DNA from: Paenibacillus sp. NAIST15-1
GTDB taxonomy: Bacteria; Bacillota; Bacilli; Paenibacillales; Paenibacillaceae
Reading direction: 5' to 3'
Length of the DNA: 64,000 nt
Assembly (NCBI RefSeq): GCF_001894745.1
Contig: NZ_BBYF01000005.1
Span: forward strand, 1-64,000
The position numbers were made by a program, and so were the translations under genes. The notes under the pieces are model-generated. The model was not told the origin of the DNA. It did not search any database and saw nothing but the letters and a program-made list of their open reading frames with translations. Shown here piece by piece: positions 18,859 to 27,475 of this stretch (the stretch's first letter is position 1; every line of letters begins with the position of its first letter).

Positions 18859-19653
18859 CTACTTTGCGCTTCGGGTGTAACTCTTTCTTTTGTGAAAAGA
18901 CAGCGATCGGTAGCGTTGGGCCAGCTTATCGACGGCAGATCCCGACAGAGCGGATGGGCTGGTCGACAGACTTTTGTTGAGCGCGCTTTTGAGTCGAACT
19001 TTCTCGGGGTGAACGGAATAAACGTAATTTCCGTACGTCTCAAATTCAGAAAATCCGAACTGCTTTTTTCGGTTGACGCTATTCAGAATGGCTTTAAACC
19101 ACTTCGTTCCGTGCCTCGCTTCGATTTTGTTCTTGAGCGACCGCAGCTTCGTTTTGTCGAACAACATGTAGTGCGTCACGTAAGAACGGGGACGTGGGGC
19201 TTTTGTTCCAAGTAGCTTGCGATAGGTGACGAAATATTCAGGCTGGCTCCAGTTTCGGCAATAGAACAGTTGCTTGCCGTCGGCGTAGAACCGGTGCGGC
19301 CGGATCAACACGGTATCGGCGTCGATAACCAAGAAATGCCTCTGTCTCACAACGGAACTGCTGCCGAGTTTCAACAGTTGCTGGTATAACCAGCCGGATC
19401 TCTCCCATCTTTTAGAACGGTACGCGATCTGTTTTTTTTGCAAGGGGAGAACCGTACTTTCATGAATGAAGGCACAGCCTTTGAGATGGCAGATGGCTTT
19501 GATTTTGGGGCTGTTCGGCGCCACGACGAAAATCCGGCCGATGGGATGCCGCACGTATTTCCTTACACCGTCGATCACATAGGGAAGCGTGTCCAAATCT
19601 TTGTCGATGGCCGGAATGACGACGTCGATTTTGATATCAGAGTTCGAGGCCAA
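18859..19653 (-). CDS. DUF6492 family protein, glycosyltransferase-like
   Basis: About 264 residues. The core IDVVIPAIDKDLDTLPYVIDGV, then FLVIDADTVLIRP with a DxD motif and a YCRNW...FVTYRKLLG segment resemble GT-A type glycosyltransferases and the DUF6492 family. I prefer the TTG at 19653, which has AAAAGGAG about 10 bases upstream, over the ATG at 19674, which has none and lies in the ribosome binding site. Next to YheC/YheD, a role in the spore surface or cell wall is possible but not shown. Confidence 0.75.
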   Translation of the reverse strand: MASNSDIKIDVVIPAIDKDLDTLPYVIDGVRKYVRHPIGRIFVVAPNSPKIKAICHLKGCAFIHESTVLPLQKKQIAYRSKRWERSGWLYQQLLKLGSSSVVRQRHFLVIDADTVLIRPHRFYADGKQLFYCRNWSQPEYFVTYRKLLGTKAPRPRSYVTHYMLFDKTKLRSLKNKIEARHGTKWFKAILNSVNRKKQFGFSEFETYGNYVYSVHPEKVRLKSALNKSLSTSPSALSGSAVDKLAQRYRSLSFHKRKSYTRSAK

Positions 19654-19987
19654 TGAGAATCCGCTCCTTTTCATAGTCGGTTAACGTCAGAATATGCTGA
19701 GCCGATCATTTTGGGTTGGGACTGCTGCCCCCTTACTTTCCCGTCGACAGCTTTTTTTCAACCATGACTCCGTGTATTTTGGGCTGCATCCATCAGATTG
19801 ACCTCGCCCTGGATAACGTTCCCGATTGGATTTTGTGGCAGGTGTCGCAGCAGAGAGCCCCAGGAAACGACCATTAACGGTTGCATGCTGTTAGCGGTTG
19901 CACATATACTCAAAATACCGAAATTATCGGTGCTCTTAAGCAATGTGAAAGCCAAGGAAAATTCCTCGATCTAAAGGAGGCGAAACG

Positions 19988-20836
19988 ATCGCTGTACACC
20001 ACTTCCAACCCAAGCATTACCATAACACCATAGGGGCGCACGAAGCCGTACTCAAAATTGCCGACGGCGATTCCGTCGTGACATCCACAGTAGACGCCAG
20101 AGGCTTAGACTACAGAGGGGAGAGCGTCGCCGGGCGTAGAAATCCGATGACGGGACCATTCTATGTGGAAGGGGCGCAGCCCGGCGATACGCTTGCCGTA
20201 CGGCTTGAGTCGATGGTGCCGAGCCGGGATTGGGGCTGGACGTTCAACGTGCTGGCGCGGAACGTCGTCGACCCAATAGCTGCCGCAGCTTTGCCGCCAT
20301 TCGACATTGTGCGTTGGTCTGTGGACGCTGAGCAAGCTTCGGTTGTTTTGGAAAATCCGACGTCCGGTTTGGCCGGATTGAAGCTGTAAGCGCGCCCGTT
20401 TCTGGGCTGCTTTGGCGTTGCTCCTCAGAAAGATCAGGCGATTTCAACGGCAACGAGCGGGGAATACGGTGGGAATATGGACTATAAAGGCCTTGTAGTT
20501 GGTGTTACCGTCTTTTTTTCGGTTTTTGCGGAGGGGGCGCTCTTCCATCTTGGGGACGGGCATGCCATTCAAGGCTGTGGGGAGATTGCAGGCAACGGTG
20601 TGGAAATATCGCTCGACGTCCGTTTCACTGTTCAGGTATTGAAGGGGAAAACGATCGGTTGGCAGCGAGGCGAATCGGACACTCACTGGTTTTGCATTGG
20701 CAACGCCAGGCCGCTTGATCAAGCACTTCAGCATGCAACGACGGAAATGCTGGCTATGCTGACGAAAGACTACGGCCTGACTGCCTCGGAAGCAAGCCTT
20801 CTCCTGGGCCAGGCCGTGGAATACGAGGTGGCATAG
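19988..20836 (+). pseudogene. Inactivated acetamidase/formamidase paralogue
   Basis: The frame encodes HYHNTIGAHEAVLKIADGDSV, GPFYVEGAQPGDTLAVRL, LGCFGVAPQ...ISTATSGEYGGNMDYKG and EGALFHLGDGHAIQGCGEI, all standard acetamidase blocks. Three defects: the codon at the expected start, 7 bases after AAAGGAGG, is ATC rather than ATG; a TAA stop at 20387-20389 interrupts the frame without any shift; and a TAG at 20834-20836 cuts off the last part. It is a homologue of the 13088-14020 gene but not a close copy. Confidence 0.85.
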
Positions 20837-20975
20837 GATGATTCTCGATGGTGCCGATGTGTCCCAAACGCTGCGCTCATGGACGAGGTTCGCATAACAC
20901 ATATTAAACGTATCCGATATCATGTTAATGATGACGATAACTGAGGAACTCTAGTGCAATAAAAACACGCACGTA

Positions 20976-21007
20976 GGCAGCCGACCAAACGATCGGCTGC
21001 CCTTTCT
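20976..21007 (+). terminator. Rho-independent terminator
   Basis: GGCAGCCGA / TCGGCTGCC, 9-base stem, 8-base loop, followed by CTTTCT. It lies about 140 bases past the dead acetamidase; the stretch between holds nothing recognisable. Confidence 0.7.
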
Positions 21008-21129
21008 ATGTAAATGGTGATGATGACAACAAAAAGTTAATATTTACAAAAGAACGAATGCTCGATAGTATTTTAGATGTGCTTACACTCGTAATGTATA
21101 AAATATAGAAAATAGGGGATTGTACAATC

Positions 21130-21408
21130 ATGACAGAAGAAAAAACAAAAAAGAAGTCATCGCTAAAATACGTTATTGTCGGTGTATTACTGATCATCTT
21201 AGCCGTTACGAATCCGAATAAAGACGACTTTACTAATTATGTGAGTAAGAAAGCAGATGCAAATCACTTTGTAGCATCTGTTGCTTTTAAGCTTCTGGGA
21301 ATGGAAAGAGATAATTATATTTTCTTCTCTAAGTTCTCATTTTATAACGTTAATGGAGACAAAGTTATTGTTTATGGTTTATTAAATGGTGTCTTTTTTA
21401 GTTTGTAA
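21130..21408 (+). CDS. DUF4359 family small exported or membrane-anchored protein
   Basis: 92 residues: a lysine-rich N terminus (EEKTKKKSSLK), one membrane helix (about 13-27) and the TNPNKDDFTNYV motif just after the helix, which marks DUF4359 proteins. The remainder contains a KFSFYNV...VIVYGLLNGVFF stretch predicted as beta. AGGGGATT lies 14 to 20 bases upstream, longer than ideal. A terminator follows, so it is monocistronic. Function unknown. Confidence 0.75.
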   Translation: MTEEKTKKKSSLKYVIVGVLLIILAVTNPNKDDFTNYVSKKADANHFVASVAFKLLGMERDNYIFFSKFSFYNVNGDKVIVYGLLNGVFFSL

Positions 21409-21460
21409 ACAATGGTTTAACCATACATATAACCGTGTTGAGACATGAAACTTTGAAAGA

Positions 21461-21487
21461 AGCCTCCCCCAAAGGAGGCTCTTTATT
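21461..21487 (+). terminator. Rho-independent terminator
   Basis: AGCCTCC / GGAGGCT stem with loop CCCAAA, then CTTTATTT, 52 bases after the DUF4359 stop. Confidence 0.75.
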
Positions 21488-21537
21488 TGCGCAAAATTAG
21501 TTAGTATAAGAGTCTTTAAAAACATGGAATATATAGG

Positions 21538-21592
21538 TTGACAAAAGGTTGAATTACTCGTATTATACAATTAACACATTGGTAATTGTTAA
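21538..21592 (+). promoter_or_regulatory. Sigma-A promoter and operator of the NAD regulator gene
   Basis: TTGACA (21538-21543), 17-base spacer, TATTAT (21561-21566): a near-consensus vegetative promoter. Directly after the -10 lies TTAAC-N12-GTTAA (21571-21592). The same TTAAC-N12-GTTAA dyad, preceded by the same ACAA, occurs before pncA at 22505-22526, so it is a good candidate operator for the Nudix-type regulator encoded next. Confidence 0.8.
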
Positions 21593-21616
21593 AAGAGAGA
21601 AAAGGTTGTGCTTAGC

Positions 21617-22393
21617 ATGTCAAACAAAGAGGCCTTAGATCAATATGATGTCAAACAATATCGAACGCCAGATGGCTATACATCAGATATTGCTGTATTT
21701 ACGATAGTGCCTGTTACCATCAAAGAATTCAAACCGCCTGAGATGGAGCTCAAAATTATGCTCATTCAGCGGAGTATGCTAAACAGTGAAGGAAAGCCAA
21801 ATATCGAAGCAGGGAAGTGGGCATTGCCGGGTGGCTTCGTCAATCCCAATGAGACTGCCTATGAAAGTGCACAACGTGAGCTGCAAGAAGAAACAGGAGT
21901 AGAGGACATTCATCTTGAACATTATGGTGTATACGATAAACCAGGACGAGATCCGCGGGGCTGGATGATCACAAATGCACACTTTGCGATTGTTCCCGAA
22001 CACAAGCTGTCCCAAAGACAGGCAAATGATGATGCCTCAGATGTTCAATTGTTCTCGGTAAAAGAGGTGATGAATCTCGATCTTGCTTTTGATCACGCAC
22101 AAATCATCGCAGACGCGATTCATGTGATTCGCCAGAAGCTTCTCGAAACGACTGTCGCCAAGGAGTTTCTGCCCGAAGAATTCACGTACTCGGAGCTGCA
22201 AGCCGTTCTCCTTACGGTCACAGATGATTCCGCAATTGCGTCGGAACCGGCATTTGCAAGAAAGATCAAATCGTTGCCCTTTATCCAAGAGGTTGTAGGG
22301 AAGAAGACTACCCGAACATCGAAACGACCGACACAGTTGTACCGATTTGTCGAAATGGATCTAAACAAATCCATTTACCATACCAGAATGTGA
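21617..22393 (+). CDS. nrtR: Nudix-domain transcriptional regulator of NAD metabolism (NrtR type)
   Basis: 258 residues. An N-terminal Nudix domain (about 22-160) carries the Nudix box in GGFVNPNETAYESAQRELQEETG, and a C-terminal winged-helix domain (about 165-255: EFTYSELQAVLL ... SLPFIQEVVGKKTTRTSKRPTQLYRF) completes the NrtR architecture, in which ADP-ribose or related NAD-derived ligands control repression of NAD genes. The Nudix box retains the REXXEE core, so residual hydrolase activity cannot be excluded. ATG at 21617 is my choice; GTG at 21608 is in frame and possible. It precedes the pncA-pncB-nadD-nadE genes it presumably controls, with a shared operator. Confidence 0.85.
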   Translation: MSNKEALDQYDVKQYRTPDGYTSDIAVFTIVPVTIKEFKPPEMELKIMLIQRSMLNSEGKPNIEAGKWALPGGFVNPNETAYESAQRELQEETGVEDIHLEHYGVYDKPGRDPRGWMITNAHFAIVPEHKLSQRQANDDASDVQLFSVKEVMNLDLAFDHAQIIADAIHVIRQKLLETTVAKEFLPEEFTYSELQAVLLTVTDDSAIASEPAFARKIKSLPFIQEVVGKKTTRTSKRPTQLYRFVEMDLNKSIYHTRM

Positions 22394-22504
22394 TGGATGT
22401 TAGCTGATTACAATAAGATGGTGACTAAAGGAAATAGCATTTCGAAGTCGAGGTGTGAAGTGCTATTCTAACTTTATTGTCACTACTCTTTTTTGCAATA
22501 ACAA

Positions 22505-22526
22505 TTAACAATTATGGAATAGTTAA
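22505..22526 (+). promoter_or_regulatory. Candidate NrtR operator at the pncA promoter
   Basis: TTAAC-N12-GTTAA, with identical arm sequence and spacing to the dyad at 21571-21592, located 20 bases before the pncA start and just downstream of a possible promoter (TTGTCA at 22477-22482). It begins in an ACAATTAACA block shared with the first site. Confidence 0.7.
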
Positions 22527-22545
22527 ATTAAAGGAGGAGTACACA

Positions 22546-23121
22546 ATGAAAAAGAAAGCACTCATTAATATCGACTATACAAAGGACTTTGTTGCTGCGG
22601 ATGGGGCATTGACTTGCGGAGCACCAGGGCAAGCGATTGAAGGGCGAATGACTGAAATTACGAAAGCGTTTATTCAAAGTGGTGATTTCGTTGTTTTCGC
22701 TATCGACATTCATAAGGAGAATGACGCATTCCATCCGGAAACGAAGCTGTTCCCGCCGCACAACATTGAGGGAACCGATGGTCGGAAGCTTTTCGGTCAA
22801 TTGGAGGATCTGTATCAAGCAAATAAAGACGCTAATAATGTCTATTGGATGGACAAAACAAGATACAGTGCATTTGCTGGTACAGACTTAGAGCTTTTAC
22901 TTCGAGCAAGAGGGATAAATGAACTTCATCTAGTAGGCGTTTGTACGGACATTTGCGTACTCCACACCGTAGTAGATGCTTACAATAAAGGTTTCGATAT
23001 TGTCGTTCATGAGGATGCCGTTGCAAGCTTTGATGCCGAAGGTCATGTATGGGCACTCAGACATTTCAAGGGTTCGCTCGGAGCTGCAGTAGTCAAAAAG
23101 GAGGAAAACGATAATGAATAA
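22546..23121 (+). CDS. pncA: Nicotinamidase (isochorismatase family)
   Basis: 191 residues. Catalytic triad Asp10 (NIDYTKDF), Lys104 (WMDKTRYSAF) and Cys137 (GVCTDICVLHT); metal ligands Asp54, His56 (IDIH) and His72 (PPHN). It converts nicotinamide to nicotinate, the first step of the salvage route. Start at 22546 has AAGGAGG 8 bases upstream; the frame is open further up but without support. Its last codons overlap the pncB start by 8 bases. Confidence 0.94.
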   Translation: MKKKALINIDYTKDFVAADGALTCGAPGQAIEGRMTEITKAFIQSGDFVVFAIDIHKENDAFHPETKLFPPHNIEGTDGRKLFGQLEDLYQANKDANNVYWMDKTRYSAFAGTDLELLLRARGINELHLVGVCTDICVLHTVVDAYNKGFDIVVHEDAVASFDAEGHVWALRHFKGSLGAAVVKKEENDNE

Positions 23122-24598
23122 GGTTGAGCTTCCGATATTCAATCATGGTGATGACAGTCTCGCGCTGCATACCGATAAATATCAAATTAATATGGCGCAG
23201 GTCTACTGGCAAAATGGCATGCATAACCGTAAAGCAGTGTTCGAAGTATATTTCCGCAAGCTTCCTTTCCAGAACGGATATGCGATCTTTGCAGGCTTGG
23301 AGCGGGTCGTTCGTTATTTGTATGATTTCCGCTTTACTGATAGTGATTTGAGTTATCTTCAGGAAGAAGGGTACAGCGATGAATATCTAGACTACCTTCG
23401 GACCATTCGTTTCACAGGAACCGTTCGTTCGATGAAAGAAGGGGAACTGGTTTTTGCGAATGAACCGATTATGCGAATTGAAGCACCACTGGCGGAAGCA
23501 CAGCTAATTGAAACTGCGATACTTAATATCGTTAATTATCAAACCCTTATTGCAACAAAAGCATCTCGAATTAAGCAAGTAGCAGGTGAGGATCATTGCA
23601 TGGAGTTCGGAACTCGGCGAGCACAAGAACTGGATGCCGCGATTTGGGGTACGAGAGCTGCGTATCTTGCGGGATTCGAAGCAACGTCGAATGTAAGGGC
23701 AGGGAAGTTATTTGGCATCCCTGTCTCGGGCACACACGCTCATGCAATGGTTCAAGCCTATCGAGATGAATATAAGGCATTCAAAGCGTATGCAGAAACG
23801 CATAAAGACTGCGTATTCCTTGTTGATACCTATGACACACTGAGATCTGGTGTCCCTACGGCAATCAAAGTGGCGAAAGACTTCGGTGACCGTATCAACT
23901 TTAAAGGTATCCGACTTGATAGTGGAGACTTAGCGTATTTATCGAAAGAAGCCCGTAAAATGCTTGATGAAGCAGGCTTCCCGAATGCGAAAATCTATGC
24001 CTCAAACGATCTTGATGAACAAACCATCATGAACTTGAAAACGCAGGGGGCTAGAATAGATGTGTGGGGCATTGGAACCAAGCTGATTACAGCATATGAT
24101 CAACCCGCTTTGGGGGCTGTATACAAGCTGATCTCGATTGAAGATGAAAATGGAGATATGGTTGATACGATCAAAATCAGCTCGAATCCTGAGAAGATTA
24201 CGACTCCTGGACGCAAACGTGTATTCCGCATCGTCAACAAGGCGAATGGGAAATCGGAGGGCGACTACATCGCACTGGAACATGAAGAACCGCAGTCGGA
24301 ACAGCGCTTGCACATGTTTCATCCCGTCCACACGTATATCGCAAAATTCGTAACGGGATTTGAAGCTAGAGAACTTCATCATACCATCTTTGAGAATGGC
24401 AACTTGGTGTACGATGTACCTACGCTTAACGAAATTAGGGAGTTTGTAAAAGAAAATCTCGATGTATTATGGGATGAATATAAACGCACCCTCAATCCAG
24501 CAGAATACCCTGTTAACCTCAGTCAAGAATGTTGGAATAACAAGATGCGATTGATTGAAGAAGTTCGTAATAAAGTTCAAGCGGATCTCGAAGCTTAG
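23114..24598 (+). CDS. pncB: Nicotinate phosphoribosyltransferase
   Basis: 494 residues, the length of the Gram-positive PncB group. Recognisable blocks: HTDKYQINMAQVYWQNG near the N terminus, FGTRRAQELDAAIWGTRAAYLAGF, SGTHAHAMVQAY with the phosphorylatable His, LVDTYDTLRSG and IRLDSGDLAYLS. It makes nicotinate mononucleotide from nicotinate and PRPP with ATP hydrolysis. AAGGAGG lies 9 bases before the start, within pncA, so translation is coupled. Confidence 0.95.
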   Translation: MNKVELPIFNHGDDSLALHTDKYQINMAQVYWQNGMHNRKAVFEVYFRKLPFQNGYAIFAGLERVVRYLYDFRFTDSDLSYLQEEGYSDEYLDYLRTIRFTGTVRSMKEGELVFANEPIMRIEAPLAEAQLIETAILNIVNYQTLIATKASRIKQVAGEDHCMEFGTRRAQELDAAIWGTRAAYLAGFEATSNVRAGKLFGIPVSGTHAHAMVQAYRDEYKAFKAYAETHKDCVFLVDTYDTLRSGVPTAIKVAKDFGDRINFKGIRLDSGDLAYLSKEARKMLDEAGFPNAKIYASNDLDEQTIMNLKTQGARIDVWGIGTKLITAYDQPALGAVYKLISIEDENGDMVDTIKISSNPEKITTPGRKRVFRIVNKANGKSEGDYIALEHEEPQSEQRLHMFHPVHTYIAKFVTGFEARELHHTIFENGNLVYDVPTLNEIREFVKENLDVLWDEYKRTLNPAEYPVNLSQECWNNKMRLIEEVRNKVQADLEA

Positions 24599-24614
24599 AA
24601 GGAGGCTGGATGAG

Positions 24615-25229
24615 ATGGCGAAGATCGGGATTTATGGTTCATCCTTTGATCCGATTACGAATGTCCATCTTTGGACAGCAAGCACCGTAGCGCATCGTTG
24701 CAAGCTGGACAAGGTGATTTTCCTGCCTTGTTCCAGTAAGCGGCAAGATAAACAAATGAATGTGTCGGATGAACATCGAATGAGCATGGTTCGGATTGCG
24801 ATTGAGGGCAACGACAAATTTGAAGTAGACGATTTTGAAATGAATCAACCTGGCTGGGAAATTGCCACGTACCAAACCTTGAAGCATTTTCGAGCGAAAT
24901 ATCCGAATGACGAAGTGTATTTCATCATGGGTGCTGATCTGCTCGTCGATATCGGTGAAGGGAAATGGAAGCGGGCAGAGGAACTAATTCGTGAAAATAA
25001 GTTCATTGTCATGGCAAGAGACGGCATCAATATGCTGTCGGCCATTAGCAAATCTCCAATTCTTCGGAATGCAGATGATGGCCACACGTTTCATTTGATC
25101 GACAAAGGGCTGGCAATGGAGATTAGCTCTAGTTATATCAGAGACGAATTCAAAATGGGCGGAGAGCCGCGCTACTTGGTTCCTGATCAGGTTTACGATT
25201 ACATTCAAATCAATCACCTATACAAATAA
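24615..25229 (+). CDS. nadD: Nicotinate-nucleotide adenylyltransferase
   Basis: 204 residues. The nucleotidyltransferase start GIYGSSFDPITNVHLW has TxxH in place of the usual HxGH, an accepted variant, and ISSSYIRDEF matches the ISSTxIR signature near the end. GADLLVDIGEGKWKRAEEL also fits NadD. It adenylates nicotinate mononucleotide to deamido-NAD. ATG 24615 has AAGGAGG 9 bases upstream and follows pncB by 16 bases. Because the motif differs from housekeeping NadD it may be a dedicated salvage copy; whether another nadD exists in the genome cannot be seen. Confidence 0.9.
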   Translation: MAKIGIYGSSFDPITNVHLWTASTVAHRCKLDKVIFLPCSSKRQDKQMNVSDEHRMSMVRIAIEGNDKFEVDDFEMNQPGWEIATYQTLKHFRAKYPNDEVYFIMGADLLVDIGEGKWKRAEELIRENKFIVMARDGINMLSAISKSPILRNADDGHTFHLIDKGLAMEISSSYIRDEFKMGGEPRYLVPDQVYDYIQINHLYK

Positions 25230-25247
25230 TGAAAGGGGAAGCGGGAT

Positions 25248-26066
25248 ATGAATAAGCAAATCGAAATCATGAACGCATTGCATGTAAACCGCACAATTGT
25301 GCCTGCGGAAGAAATTCGTAATCGGGTGAATTTCCTTAAGGAGTATTGCCGCACAACGGGAGCGAAGGGATTTGTGTTAGGAATTAGCGGTGGGCAGGAT
25401 TCGACACTTGCTGGACGATTAACCCAATTAGCGGCTGAAGAGCTTCGTGCAGAAGGCTATGAAGCCAAATTTATTGCGATCCGTCTGCCTTATGGGACAC
25501 AGCAAGATGAGGACGATGCTCAGCTTGCTTTGCAGTTTATTAAGCCTGATGATACGCTGACATTCAATATTGAGACTCCTGTAAATGCTATGGCAGAAGC
25601 ATATAAGGGTGCTGACGGAAGGGCCCTTTCGGATTACCATAAAGGGAACGTGAAGGCAAGAATGCGTATGATTGCACAATATGCTGTGGCAGGCGAGCAT
25701 CAATGCCTTGTTGTGGGAACCGATCATGCCGCAGAAGCAATCACTGGCTTCTATACCAAATTTGGTGATGGCGGAGCTGATATTCTCCCGCTGGCTGGAC
25801 TGACGAAAGGTCAAGGGCGTGAACTCTTGATCGAGCTGCATGCACAGGAACGTCTATATCTGAAGACGCCAACAGCAGATCTTCTCGACAATAAGCCGCA
25901 ACAAGCTGATGAAGCTGAACTAGGTTTGGAATATGAGTTGTTGGATGAATATCTAGTCGGCAACGAGGTTGCTCCAGACGCGAAGGTGAATATTGAAACC
26001 CGCTACGCGGTGACACAACACAAACGGGAGCTGCCAGTAACCCCATTCGACCAATGGTGGAAATAA
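25248..26066 (+). CDS. nadE: NH3-dependent NAD synthetase
   Basis: 272 residues, identical in length to B. subtilis NadE, with no glutaminase domain, so ammonia is the nitrogen source. Pyrophosphatase P-loop [12 protein letters not shown], then [51 protein letters not shown] and [16 protein letters not shown]. It converts deamido-NAD to NAD, finishing the pathway encoded by the preceding genes. AAAGGGG is about 11 bases upstream; gap to nadD 18 bases. Confidence 0.96.
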   Translation: MNKQIEIMNALHVNRTIVPAEEIRNRVNFLKEYCRTTGAKGFVLGISGGQDSTLAGRLTQLAAEELRAEGYEAKFIAIRLPYGTQQDEDDAQLALQFIKPDDTLTFNIETPVNAMAEAYKGADGRALSDYHKGNVKARMRMIAQYAVAGEHQCLVVGTDHAAEAITGFYTKFGDGGADILPLAGLTKGQGRELLIELHAQERLYLKTPTADLLDNKPQQADEAELGLEYELLDEYLVGNEVAPDAKVNIETRYAVTQHKRELPVTPFDQWWK

Positions 26067-26125
26067 GGAAATAGACTACTGGGTCTATTAAGGTACGAGC
26101 CTCTTTTTCGAAAGGCGCTTTGATG

Positions 26126-26168
26126 TGAAAAAATGAAAGCTAGACTAGAAAATAAAGCGTTAGACTTA
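26126..26168 (+). repeat. TTAGACTG-family intergenic repeat copy
   Basis: GTGAAAAAATGAAAG followed by CTAGACTAGAAAATAAAG and CGTTAGACTTAG. Nearly the same 43 bases recur at 31651-31697, and the core occurs inverted at 379-523. Confidence 0.65.
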
Positions 26169-26185
26169 GTTAATTGTAGTAACGT

Positions 26186-26238
26186 AAATAGAGGATGGTT
26201 AGTTCAATATAGGAGCTAATCTCCTCTATTTTTTTTTA
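26186..26238 (+). terminator. Terminator of the NAD salvage operon
   Basis: AAATAGAGGA / TCCTCTATTT stem with a second internal stem GGTTAG / CTAATC, followed by a run of nine T. About 120 bases past nadE. Confidence 0.85.
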
Positions 26239-26286
26239 TAAAAGAATTATTAACAATAGCTTAAAAATTTGTATAAATTATATATA

Positions 26287-26363
26287 GGTGTTTTCCGAGA
26301 TACTCTGATTGCCCGCATGTGTGACTAACGAGGAACGATAGTTAATCAACTGCACCAAACACC
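26287..26363 (+). other. Possible structured leader RNA before a secreted protein gene
   Basis: GGTGTTT (26287-26293) and AAACACC (26357-26363) form a closing stem around a 63-base interior that contains GACTAAC / GTTAATC with one mismatch. An AT-rich promoter-like stretch (ATAAATTATATATAGG) lies just upstream. The next gene starts at 26646. I could not assign it to a known riboswitch class. The remaining 26364-26640 shows no gene. Confidence 0.35.
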
Positions 26364-26645
26364 TTTAGTTAGGATGGTTTATCAATCAGTATAAAGTTTC
26401 TGTCGTTGCCAAGTATTGAAATATTGAACACCTTGCTTCTAAGTTTCATGGTGAACCAGCTATGCCGCTACATTTGGAAATGTTGATTTTCCTATTCTAG
26501 ATGTATAACCCAAAAATAGTAAAAAAATTCAGTGAATCATGTCATAACGCTCCCCTAGTTGGCAGCATGTTTGAATTGTAAAATGATACATAGAACAACA
26601 TCCCAGATTCCTTTCCGCCTCAAAATTCTTTTGGGAGGTAATACT

Positions 26646-27026
26646 ATGTTAAAAGAGCTTTCTGTTTCAATCCTTGCAGCAACTACGTTGTTCTCTGCTA
26701 GTTCTGGTGCAGTTCTTGCGGAGCCGCTTCAAGCCTCTGCTGTTGAGGCAAAAGCAGTGAGTCAAGCCGCAGAAAGGGTACTGGCCAAAATTGTATGGAA
26801 CGACGTACCCGGTGCTGCTTGGTATGAGATTTCCATCAGGAATTTAGATACCGACCGGCAATATTTTAACAGGGAAAATAATGATAATAAGCATCTCACC
26901 TATGTGGACAGTGGTCATAAATACAGATTTTGGGTTGGTGCATTTGATAAAAATGGTAAATTGATAAAACAAGATAGCACAACTAAAAGAATAAATGATG
27001 ATTCATGGATATCTCTTGAGTTGTAA
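26646..27026 (+). CDS. Small secreted protein with a fibronectin-III-like domain
   Basis: 126 residues. Signal peptide about 1-26 (LSVSILAATTLFSASSGAVLA followed by E), then one beta-sandwich-like domain with the fibronectin III pattern: VLAKIVWNDVPGAAWYEISIRN ... YVDSGHKYRFWVGAFDKNG. Start at 26646 has GGGAGG 9 bases upstream; the longer open frame from 26559 lacks support. It stands alone between two terminators. Function unknown, probably a surface or extracellular binding protein. Confidence 0.7.
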   Translation: MLKELSVSILAATTLFSASSGAVLAEPLQASAVEAKAVSQAAERVLAKIVWNDVPGAAWYEISIRNLDTDRQYFNRENNDNKHLTYVDSGHKYRFWVGAFDKNGKLIKQDSTTKRINDDSWISLEL

Positions 27027-27096
27027 TCAACTCTAAAGTACAACTGAAATCGATTGATTTGGCAATTAAAAAAGAAAAATAAATAAGTTCAATCAA

Positions 27097-27143
27097 CAAA
27101 AAAAAAGCAACGGGACATGGCCAAAATGTCTGTTGCTTTTTTT
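27097..27143. terminator. Bidirectional terminator
   Basis: AAAAAAAGCAACGGGACAT / ATGTCTGTTGCTTTTTTT, long imperfect stem with A run on one side and T run on the other, 70 bases after the secreted protein gene. Confidence 0.85.
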
Positions 27144-27275
27144 GCTTTAAAACTTAGTCTAGCGTGTGCGTGTAAGAGATTATGACTGCAAAAATGTCTC
27201 GACCACACTGAATGATTGCCGTTGTGAAAGTCTGCCGTATAAGGTGGTTTGGAAAACACAAAAAAATTTGAGCGT

Positions 27276-27383
27276 TATGGTGATCCAGATTCATGCGAAT
27301 GGAATACGACCTCTATGTATCGGATTACGCCACGGTGGGCCATCGTGATTTTCCAGGTTGACGAACAGGAAATAAATAGATAA
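27276..27383 (+). pseudogene. Possible C-terminal remnant of a pyridoxamine-phosphate-oxidase-like gene
   Basis: An open stretch reading YGDPDSCEWNTTSMYRI and TPRWAIVIFQVDEQEINR ends in TAA at 27381-27383. It resembles the C terminus of flavin-binding PNPOx-like proteins. No start or ribosome binding site exists in this frame, and the upstream 27150-27275 shows only broken frames. Confidence 0.3.
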
Positions 27384-27393
27384 TATTGAATTA

Positions 27394-27418
27394 TAGTTTA
27401 CTTTACTAAAGTAAACTA
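27394..27418. promoter_or_regulatory. Perfect 12+1+12 palindrome, candidate MarR operator
   Basis: TAGTTTACTTTA, one base, TAAAGTAAACTA. This is a fully symmetric site 57 bases before the alpha/beta hydrolase start and overlapping the likely promoter. A MarR-family gene is the second gene of the unit, and MarR proteins bind such palindromes, so autoregulation of the pair is the simplest reading. Confidence 0.7.
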
Positions 27419-27475
27419 ATTTGTAAGAGGGTTGCTTAGAAAGATTTACTTTATTTTAAAAAGGAGATGAAATGA

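Noticed and set aside
19758..19955. Minus-strand frame upstream of the dead acetamidase
   Set aside because: 65 codons without start signal; the translation hints at coding origin but I cannot name it.
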